Below, piece by piece: positions 6,441-11,217 of a stretch of DNA of 11,217 nucleotides. The notes beneath the pieces were generated by a model that searched no databases, was not told where the DNA came from, and worked only from the letters and a program-made list of their open reading frames with translations. The stretch's first letter is position 1; each line of letters starts with the position of its first letter. Source of the DNA: an uncultured Micrococcales bacterium (lineage in GTDB: Bacteria > Actinomycetota > Actinomycetes > Actinomycetales > Microbacteriaceae); assembly GCA_903893675.1 (NCBI GenBank), contig CAITNA010000084.1, positions 1-11,217 on the forward strand, given 5' to 3'. The position numbers and the translations under genes are program-made.

Positions 6441-7499
6441 ATGCAGGAAATGAAAATCAAGAAGAACATTGCCGCCATCATCCTGGCCTCAGCACTGATT
6501 GTTTCGCTAAGCGCCTGCACTCCACCAAAGCCACCAGAGCTTCTGGCTCAAGAGGCCGAGCAGACCCACACCTGCGTCGATGGTGCAGCCAAGGTTTCGT
6601 TCGAGCCAAGCCTCGACTCCGTGGTCTCGAGCTGGCAAGACGGCCTCACTTCTGCTTGCTCAGGAATGTCGATTGTGGCTGCTACTGCCAAAGACACCCC
6701 AGACATCGTGATTTCAAGTGGCACCCCAGATGCCGCAACCTGCATGCCACTGGTGAGCGCACCATTCGCGATCGATGCTGGCTTGGTCATCGCATACTTC
6801 GCAGATGGCACCCAGTTGCAGCTCTCCGCAAAGAGCCTGAGCGGCATTCTTAACGGCTCGCTCACCAGCTGGGATGACCCACAGATTCACAAGGACAACC
6901 CGAACCTGACCCTGACTGCTCAGCCGATTGTGGTTTCTCCCGAGGCCGATGCAAATGCACTGCAGTCGGTTGTCGACTGGATGAAGCGCCTGTATCCAGG
7001 CTTCAGCAACACCAAGATCAAGGGCACTGCTGGGTTTGAACTTGACCCAACAACTCTTACCGATGGCAGCGTTGCGATCATGACCTATTCGTCGGCGACC
7101 ACTGCAGGCCTTACCGGCGCCTCCATTGTCACCGGCAGCGACCCGATCAAAGACCTCGTCAGCCCAGGCAACGACAACATCAAATCGGCAGCTTCGCAGT
7201 ATGACGTGAAGCACACTGCAGCCGGCACTGAGGTAACTCTGAACCCAAGCAAGATTCCAACTCCGCCGCTTGGGGCAGATGTTGCACCGCTGCCTTACCA
7301 GGCCGTCTTCACCGTGAACCTGACCATTTGTGGCGCCGAGAACCTGACCAACCGCGCGGTTGCCAAGTTCTTGCTTCGCCAAGACCAGCAGGGTGCGATC
7401 GCCTCCAGCAGCGTGCTTTCGCTGCCTGAGACCGTCCGTGTTGAATCGCTGATCGACGTATCCAAGGGGCTGCCGAGCGCAAAGCCGGCAACCAACTAA
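6441..7499 (+). CDS. PstS-like lipoprotein without recognisable phosphate-binding motifs
   Basis: The 352-residue product has a lipoprotein signal: KIKK, a hydrophobic segment 10-23, then lipobox LSAC with the lipidated Cys26. After it the chain follows the PstS plan: a PLVSAPFAIDAGLVIAY strand-helix region (103-119) matches PLVGGPIAIAYN of the neighbouring PstS, and LSGILNGSLTSWDDPQI (133-149) matches IGAIFRGDITTWNASAI. However, RSGSSGT of PstS is replaced by SPEADAN (166-172), GASD by ISSG, and no GSSF counterpart is seen. It may therefore not bind phosphate. Extracellular cysteines 45, 73, 101 and 297 could form two disulfides. The ATG at 6441 has AGAGA about five bases upstream; the ATG at 6450 is an alternative. 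It could bind another ligand, dock PstS at the membrane, or sense it. These are guesses. Confidence 0.8.
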   Translation: MQEMKIKKNIAAIILASALIVSLSACTPPKPPELLAQEAEQTHTCVDGAAKVSFEPSLDSVVSSWQDGLTSACSGMSIVAATAKDTPDIVISSGTPDAATCMPLVSAPFAIDAGLVIAYFADGTQLQLSAKSLSGILNGSLTSWDDPQIHKDNPNLTLTAQPIVVSPEADANALQSVVDWMKRLYPGFSNTKIKGTAGFELDPTTLTDGSVAIMTYSSATTAGLTGASIVTGSDPIKDLVSPGNDNIKSAASQYDVKHTAAGTEVTLNPSKIPTPPLGADVAPLPYQAVFTVNLTICGAENLTNRAVAKFLLRQDQQGAIASSSVLSLPETVRVESLIDVSKGLPSAKPATN

Positions 7500-7526
7500 A
7501 ACCAGCGCCCGATAAACCGGCTGGCT

Positions 7527-7532
7527 TAGGCT
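7527..7532 (+). promoter_or_regulatory. Possible -10 element for leaderless transcription of the next gene
   Basis: TAGGCT fits the actinobacterial TAnnnT -10 consensus and ends six bases before the ATG at 7539, which would put the transcription start on the start codon. No Shine-Dalgarno sequence is visible before that ATG. No clear -35 is present. A weak hairpin (CCAGC 7502-7506 with GCTGG 7520-7524) lies just upstream. Confidence 0.38.
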
Positions 7533-7538
7533 TTACGG

Positions 7539-7931
7539 ATGGCAAATCAGAAGCGCTCGCTCGGCAGTGGCCGACTACTAATTGCGGTCTACGCCGTGTT
7601 CGCCATCTCGGCTTCGGCTCGCGCGCTCTACCAATTGGCCACAAAGTTCCACGATGCCCCGCTTGCATACAGCCTCTCGGCCATCAGCGCACTGATCTAC
7701 ATTGTGGCGACCATCAGCCTGACTCGAAGTGGTGCACGAGCCAAAGCCATCGCCGTGGCCACCATCTGGTTCGAGCTGATTGGCGTGATTGTCGTCGGTG
7801 CACTTAGCTTCGCGGCCCCAGAACTATTTCAACACCCAACCGTCTGGTCAAAGTTCGGCCTCGGTTACGGCTTGGTGCCGCTAGTGCTTCCCATCCTCGG
7901 TTTGATCTGGCTTAGGCGGAATAAGGCCTGA
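7539..7931 (+). CDS. Hypothetical small integral membrane protein upstream of ribF
   Basis: No named family recognised. The 130-residue product has a basic N-terminus (NQKRSLGSGR) and four likely membrane helices at about residues 11-32, 43-62, 69-92 and 106-125. It ends in the basic tail RRNKA, which suggests both ends are cytoplasmic. No catalytic or binding motif is visible. Its TGA overlaps the ribF ATG by one base (TGATG), so the two genes are probably translationally coupled. Its function may relate to riboflavin or to membrane homeostasis, but the sequence does not say. The start at 7539 is supported by the position of the basic N-terminus and by a possible leaderless promoter. A small actinobacterial membrane protein directly before ribF is a familiar arrangement. 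Confidence 0.85.
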   Translation: MANQKRSLGSGRLLIAVYAVFAISASARALYQLATKFHDAPLAYSLSAISALIYIVATISLTRSGARAKAIAVATIWFELIGVIVVGALSFAAPELFQHPTVWSKFGLGYGLVPLVLPILGLIWLRRNKA

Positions 7932-8860
7932 TGCAGATTTGGAATTCGATCCAGGATGTCCCTGGAAATTTCGGCCCTGCCGCAGTAACCATCGGCAAGT
8001 ATGACGCCATTCACCTCGGTCACGCGTTCCTGCTAAACCAGCTCACCGACGCCGCGAGCGCGCACGGCATTAAGTCGGTCGTCGTAACTTTCAATCAGCA
8101 CCCACTCGAGGTGCTAAAGCCGGGGGCAGCACCGCTGCCGATTCTCGGAGCGATGCAAAAGAATCACCGCATCGAAGAGTGCGGCGTCGATGCAATTTTG
8201 AATCTTGACTTCACGCCTGAACTTGCCGCGATGTCTGCAGAAACTTTCGTGCAGAGCATCCTGGTAGACACCCTGCAAGCCAAGTCTGTGATGGTGGGCG
8301 AGGGCTTCAGGTTCGGTGCGGGCGCGAGCGGCGATTGCCAAACTCTTGCGAGTCTTGCCGCACACCACGGCTTCGATTTCAAGGCAATTGAGCGTTACGT
8401 GCTCGACGGTGAAGTGGTTTCGACGAGCGCGATTCGCAATGCCTTGGATGCAGGTGACATCGCTCACGCAGCGAAACTTCTCGGCCGGCCACACCTGACC
8501 ACCGGCACGGTTGAGCACGGGCTAAAGATCGGCCGCACAATCGGTTTTCCAACCGCCAATATTTCTCGCAACGCCGAAGGTTATCTTCCGCTCGACGGCG
8601 TCTACGCCGGTTGGATGCACGTAGACGGCCAGTCGTTGCCAACCGCAATCTCAATCGGCATCAACGAGACGTTCCAAGCTGTGCCGCGTTTGGCAGAGGC
8701 CTTCGTGCTCGACCACACCGGGCTCGATCTCTACGACAAGCTGGTCACCCTCGAATACGTGCAGTTCGTTCGCAAGGCCGCAAAGTTCAACGGGGTAGAA
8801 GACCTGGTTGGCGAGATCAACCGCGACCTCGAAAAGATTCGAGTCGCCCTAGCAATCTAG
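7931..8860 (+). CDS. ribF: Bifunctional riboflavin kinase / FAD synthetase
   Basis: RibF phosphorylates riboflavin to FMN with its C-terminal domain and adenylates FMN to FAD with its N-terminal domain. The 309-residue length is normal. The N-terminal nucleotidyltransferase shows GKYDAIHLGH (22-31), containing the HxGH site, then TFNQHPLEVL, VGEGFRFGAGASGD and VSTSAIR. The kinase domain begins near residue 190 (TGTVEHGLKIGR) and has the flavin/ATP motif GRTIGFPTANIS (201-212). The acidic residue expected as kinase base is plausibly the Glu in LAEAFVLD. Several positions deviate from the common pattern: GKYDAI instead of GxFDGV, GEGF instead of GEDF, and INETF instead of the usual NPTF, so it is a divergent copy but with no obvious loss. 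AAGG at 7923-7926 can serve as the ribosome-binding site. Confidence 0.94.
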   Translation: MQIWNSIQDVPGNFGPAAVTIGKYDAIHLGHAFLLNQLTDAASAHGIKSVVVTFNQHPLEVLKPGAAPLPILGAMQKNHRIEECGVDAILNLDFTPELAAMSAETFVQSILVDTLQAKSVMVGEGFRFGAGASGDCQTLASLAAHHGFDFKAIERYVLDGEVVSTSAIRNALDAGDIAHAAKLLGRPHLTTGTVEHGLKIGRTIGFPTANISRNAEGYLPLDGVYAGWMHVDGQSLPTAISIGINETFQAVPRLAEAFVLDHTGLDLYDKLVTLEYVQFVRKAAKFNGVEDLVGEINRDLEKIRVALAI

Positions 8861-8917
8861 GATGACCACTCCCAGATAACACCCAGCCAGCACTCGGCAA
8901 GCATGGAGCCTTCGTGG

Positions 8918-8930
8918 GCACTCTGAGTGC
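8918..8930. repeat. Short palindrome upstream of the repeat-rich membrane protein gene
   Basis: GCACTC-T-GAGTGC is a perfect inverted repeat with one central base, 27 bases before the ATG at 8958. The loop is too small for a good RNA hairpin across the whole length, so a protein-binding site is more plausible than a terminator. One copy only is seen, so the call is weak. Confidence 0.3.
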
Positions 8931-8957
8931 AGAAGTTCCCCGACAGAAAGGCCAATC

Positions 8958-9347
8958 ATGGCAAAGAAGATCGAAACCCCAGCAACCGATTCACCATACG
9001 TTGTCGACAATGGCTCAAAACAGTCTTGGTTGAAGACCAAGAACGGCAAGCTCACCGCTGCCATCGTTGGTGGCGCAATCATCCTTGGCGGCACCTTCGC
9101 TGCCGGCGTTCAGGTGGGCGAGCACCACGACGGACCACTCTCACGTTTCGGCATTGGCGATGACCGCGGCTTCGGCGATGACCACCGCTTTGGCGGACCA
9201 GACGTCCGAGGCTTTGGCGGACCAGACGACCACGGCTTCAACCCGAATGGTCAGAACGGCCAGTTCCAGGTGCCAAACGGTCAGCTGCCAATGCAGCCAG
9301 GACAGGTCGCACCTTCGGCAGCTCCTTCTAGCGTCACCAAGCCTTAG
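8958..9347 (+). CDS. Hypothetical single-pass membrane protein with Gly/Asp/His/Phe-rich repeat
   Basis: I do not recognise it. The 129-residue product has a polar, Lys-rich N-terminus (1-31), one membrane helix (about 32-53) with small residues (GGAIILGG), and a long tail that would lie outside the cell. The tail holds imperfect repeats of the form (R/G)FG-GPD or FGDD between residues 63 and 96, rich in Gly, Asp, Phe and His (HH at 56-57). It ends in an Asn/Gln/Pro-rich stretch and an Ala/Pro/Ser tail. The composition suggests disorder; His and Asp residues could bind metal, which is a guess. AAAGG at 8947-8951, six bases before the ATG, supports the start. It stands alone, with 97 bases before and 148 bases after it, and uses the same codons as its neighbours. 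Confidence 0.8.
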   Translation: MAKKIETPATDSPYVVDNGSKQSWLKTKNGKLTAAIVGGAIILGGTFAAGVQVGEHHDGPLSRFGIGDDRGFGDDHRFGGPDVRGFGGPDDHGFNPNGQNGQFQVPNGQLPMQPGQVAPSAAPSSVTKP

Positions 9348-9379
9348 TCGCGAATTCGAGCCATTCGATCAACTTCGGC

Positions 9380-9408
9380 TTGGCATCGCGCCCCTAAACG
9401 GCTAAACT
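9380..9408 (+). promoter_or_regulatory. Sigma-A-type promoter of rpsO
   Basis: TTGGCA (9380-9385) and TAAACT (9403-9408) are separated by 17 bases, close to the TTGACA-N17-TATAAT housekeeping consensus. Transcription should start near 9414-9416, giving an rpsO leader of about 80 bases. Confidence 0.72.
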
Positions 9409-9415
9409 CGACAGG

Positions 9416-9495
9416 TTGCCGTGTAACGGCCGCGGATAAAGAGAGCAAACACATTCCGTGATTTGCGCCGCGCAGCGGACAGAAGGAGATACCGA
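9416..9495 (+). promoter_or_regulatory. rpsO 5' leader with hairpins, possible S15 autoregulatory element
   Basis: The leader holds one hairpin at 9418-9430 (GCCGT/ACGGC with a GTA loop). A second, composite hairpin spans 9455-9479 (TCCG/CGGA outside, TGCG/CGCA inside, asymmetric internal loop). The second ends two bases before the AAGGAGAT ribosome-binding site (9483-9490). S15 is known to repress its own translation through leader structures that differ between phyla. This leader is a candidate, not proven. Confidence 0.45.
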
Positions 9496-9765
9496 ATGGC
9501 ATTAGATGCCGCAGTAAAGACTGCAATTATCAAGGAGTACGCAACTCACGAGGGTGACACCGGTTCTCCAGAAGTCCAGATCGCTGTGCTTAGCCAGCGC
9601 ATCAAAGACCTCACCGAGCACCTGAAGGACCACAAGCACGACCACCACAGCCGTCGTGGCCTTTTGATCCTCGTTGGTCAGCGTCGCCGCCTGCTGGGCT
9701 ACCTGCAGGGTGTCGACATCGAGCGTTACCGCAAGCTGATCGACCGACTAGGCCTTCGTCGCTAA
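9496..9765 (+). CDS. rpsO: 30S ribosomal protein S15
   Basis: S15 is a primary binding protein of the 16S rRNA central domain. The product from the ATG at 9496 has 89 residues, exactly the usual size. It has the standard four-helix sequence: IIKEYATHEGDTGSPEVQIA (helix 1 and the conserved TGSPEVQ turn), LTEHLKDHKHDHHSRRGLL (about residues 36-54), RRRLLGYL, and the terminal YRKLIDRLGLRR. The conserved HDHHSRRGL loop contacts rRNA. An in-frame ATG at 9463 would add 11 residues absent from the family and is rejected, because AAGGAGAT at 9483-9490 sits five bases before the 9496 ATG. The gene has its own promoter and an intrinsic terminator, followed by pnp, the common rpsO-pnp pair. Confidence 0.98.
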   Translation: MALDAAVKTAIIKEYATHEGDTGSPEVQIAVLSQRIKDLTEHLKDHKHDHHSRRGLLILVGQRRRLLGYLQGVDIERYRKLIDRLGLRR

Positions 9766-9812
9766 TCTTCGATTAGCTCGGAGTCTCCGTCGATAACGCA
9801 GATTCTTTAGAG

Positions 9813-9840
9813 AACCGCCTCGAGAAATCGGGGCGGTTTT
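9813..9840 (+). terminator. Intrinsic terminator of rpsO
   Basis: An 11-bp stem (9813-9823 with 9828-9838, one G-U pair) is closed by a GAAA tetraloop. The 3' arm ends in TTTT (9837-9840). It lies 47 bases after the rpsO stop and should end much of the rpsO message before pnp, with possible partial readthrough. Confidence 0.85.
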
Positions 9841-9903
9841 CGCATTCCCGGCCGACGCCACAATTCTGGGATGGTCATCCAAGCGGTATGTCGACTCTGG
9901 TCT

Positions 9904-9931
9904 TTGTCGCACCCCGCTGGTAGCCTATGAA
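9904..9931 (+). promoter_or_regulatory. Possible promoter of pnp
   Basis: TTGTCG (9904-9909) and TATGAA (9926-9931) are 16 bases apart. An overlapping TAGCCT (9921-9926) also fits TAnnnT. Transcription would start near 9937, just before the large leader hairpin, leaving a pnp leader of about 190 bases. The match is moderate. Confidence 0.4.
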
Positions 9932-9950
9932 TTGAGCGAAAGCCAGATTG

Positions 9951-10009
9951 CTGGTCTTCGGTTGAAGTTCTTGAGAAGGCATTTCCCAAGGGTTTTTACT
10001 GCAGACCAG
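9951..10009 (+). promoter_or_regulatory. Long imperfect hairpin in the pnp leader (candidate RNase III processing site)
   Basis: Bases 9951-9977 pair with 9983-10009 around a GGCAT loop: 7 bp, a T/C mismatch, 4 bp, a T/T mismatch, 10 bp, an A/C mismatch, 3 bp. This gives 24 pairs, five of them G-U, with only 1x1 mismatches. PNPase messages in E. coli and Streptomyces are known to carry RNase III-cleaved hairpins ahead of the coding region, used for autoregulation. That role is inferred here from position and shape. The rest of the gap (10010-10124) holds a small TCCGC/GCGGA hairpin (10013-10027) followed by TTTTT at 10033-10037, and no gene. Confidence 0.65.
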
Positions 10010-10124
10010 GCCTCCGCAAGGTGCGGAATTAGTTTTTGGCTCTCACTCACGCAAGCAATAGCTCGCCAAATGAATAAGTTCGTTTTGCACGCTTTGCCTG
10101 CGCGACGTTTAAAGAGGAGACCAA

Positions 10125-11217
10125 ATGGGTCAAAACATTGAAACCATGAGCGGCACCGTTTACGAGACCGCAATTATCGACAACGGCAAGTTCGGCAAGC
10201 GCACCATTCGCTTCGAGACCGGCCGTCTAGCGCAGCAGGCACAGGGTGCCGCCAGCGTTTACATCGACGAAGAGACCATGCTCTTTTCGGCGACCACCGC
10301 TTCAAAGCAGCCAAAGGACCAGTTCGACTTCTTCCCGTTGACCATCGACGTTGAAGAGCGCATGTATGCAGCGGGCAAGATCCCAGGTTCGTTCTTCCGT
10401 CGCGAGGGTCGTCCATCGACCGAGGCGATTCTTACCTGCCGTCTGATCGACCGCCCACTGCGTCCGTCATTCGTTGACGGCCTGCGCAACGAAGTTCAGG
10501 TTGTCGTCACCGTTTTGGCAATCGAGCCAGACGAGCTCTACGACGTAGTTGCAATCAACGCAGCTTCGATGTCGACTCAGCTTGCTGGTCTGCCATTCTC
10601 GGGCCCAATCGGTGGCGTGCGTGTTGCACTCATCGACGGTCAGTGGGTTGCATTCCCTAAGCACTCGCAGCTCGAGCGCGCAGTGTTCGACATGGTTGTT
10701 GCCGGTCGCGTCATCGTTGAGAACGGCGTCGAAGACGTCGCGATCATGATGGTTGAGGCAGAGGCATCAGAGAACGCATGGGAGCTCATCAAGAGCGGCG
10801 CCACTGCACCTAGCGAAGACATCGTTGCTGAGGGCCTCGTTGCCGCAAAGCCATTCATCAAGGAGCTCGTAGCAGCTCAGTCGCGCTTGGCAGCCAAGGC
10901 AGCCAAGGAGACTGCGGAATACCCAGTGTTCCTGCCTTACACCGATGAGATGTACGACGCTGTTTATGCAGAGGCATCGGCCGAGTTGTCGAAGGTCTAC
11001 CAGATCGCAGACAAGGTCGCTCGCCAGGATGCAGACGACCAGGTCAAGGAAGCCACCAAGGCGAAGCTCGCCGAGAAGTTCGATGAGGCAGCAATGGCTC
11101 AGTTCTCGGCTGCTTACAAGTCGGTAACCAAGAAGATCGTTCGCACCCGCGTTCTCAAGGAGGGCGTGCGCATCGACGGTCGTGGCCTTCGCGACATCCG
11201 TCCGATCACCGCAGAGA
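10125..11217 (+). CDS. pnp: Polyribonucleotide nucleotidyltransferase (PNPase), N-terminal part (3' end outside window)
   Basis: PNPase degrades RNA from the 3' end by phosphorolysis and can also add nucleotides. The first 364 codons are present and open to the window edge. The first RNase PH-like domain shows FFPLTIDVEERMYAAGKIPG (69-88) and FFRREGRPS (90-98), which belongs to the RNA-binding surface, then RLIDRPLRPSF. The alanine- and lysine-rich helical linker domain spans roughly residues 240-340. The second, catalytic PH domain begins with RIDGRGLRDIRPI at 349-361. The active site, KH and S1 domains lie beyond the window. The ATG at 10125 has a strong GAGGAG site at 10114-10119. A long structured leader separates it from rpsO. 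Confidence 0.97.
   Translation, partial: MGQNIETMSGTVYETAIIDNGKFGKRTIRFETGRLAQQAQGAASVYIDEETMLFSATTASKQPKDQFDFFPLTIDVEERMYAAGKIPGSFFRREGRPSTEAILTCRLIDRPLRPSFVDGLRNEVQVVVTVLAIEPDELYDVVAINAASMSTQLAGLPFSGPIGGVRVALIDGQWVAFPKHSQLERAVFDMVVAGRVIVENGVEDVAIMMVEAEASENAWELIKSGATAPSEDIVAEGLVAAKPFIKELVAAQSRLAAKAAKETAEYPVFLPYTDEMYDAVYAEASAELSKVYQIADKVARQDADDQVKEATKAKLAEKFDEAAMAQFSAAYKSVTKKIVRTRVLKEGVRIDGRGLRDIRPITAE

Noticed and set aside
6714..7382. Antisense open frame of 222 codons
   Set aside because: It is a mirror of the PstS-like gene on the other strand, has no ribosome-binding site, and its translation looks like no protein family.
7502..7524. CCAGC/GCTGG hairpin after the PstS-like gene
   Set aside because: Five base pairs with a 13-base loop and no adjacent T run are too weak to annotate as a terminator.
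9463..9495. Longer rpsO reading from the ATG at 9463
   Set aside because: The extra residues are not found in S15, and the region is the leader with the ribosome-binding site.
9932..10141. Open frame of 69 codons in the rpsO-pnp gap
   Set aside because: It overlaps the pnp start and the leader hairpin, lacks a ribosome-binding site, and its composition is not protein-like.

Overview
The window looks like chromosomal DNA of a high-GC Gram-positive bacterium (Actinomycetota), probably of the Microbacteriaceae or a related small-genome lineage. This is inferred from the gene order, the actinobacterial RbfA start (residues DHARARKLA), the enlarged PstA, the Streptomyces-like 11-nt Pho boxes, GTG and TTG starts, and tight gene packing. 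Nothing here fixes the genus. Every supported gene is on the + strand, and I see no tRNA, rRNA, insertion sequence, CRISPR array or prophage gene.

Layout. 1-2229: the end of infB (initiation factor IF-2), rbfA, truB and a small four-helix membrane protein, joined end to end with gaps or overlaps of 0-4 bases. 2230-7499: a phosphate-uptake cluster in the unusual order pstC-pstA-pstB-pstS, followed by a second, divergent PstS-like lipoprotein gene. Phosphate-box repeats lie upstream of pstC and again upstream of pstS. 7539-8860: another small four-helix membrane protein coupled to ribF (riboflavin kinase/FAD synthetase). 8958-9347: an unrecognised single-pass membrane protein with a Gly/Asp/His/Phe-rich repeat. 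9380-11217: rpsO with its own promoter, leader and terminator, then a 359-base gap with a long imperfect hairpin, then the first 364 codons of pnp.

How it fits together. The flanks form a translation, ribosome-maturation and RNA-turnover block (IF-2, RbfA, TruB, RibF, S15, PNPase) that is commonly contiguous in bacteria. The phosphate cluster lies inside this block, between the truB and ribF segments. PstS would capture phosphate outside the membrane, PstC and PstA form the channel, and PstB supplies ATP hydrolysis. The two Pho boxes suggest that a PhoP/RegX3-type response regulator induces both transcription units. No phoU or two-component gene is present in the window.

The best leads are the PstS-like lipoprotein, which keeps the PstS framework but has lost the recognisable phosphate-binding motifs; the paired Pho boxes; the non-lipidated PstS; and the 24-bp hairpin in the pnp leader.
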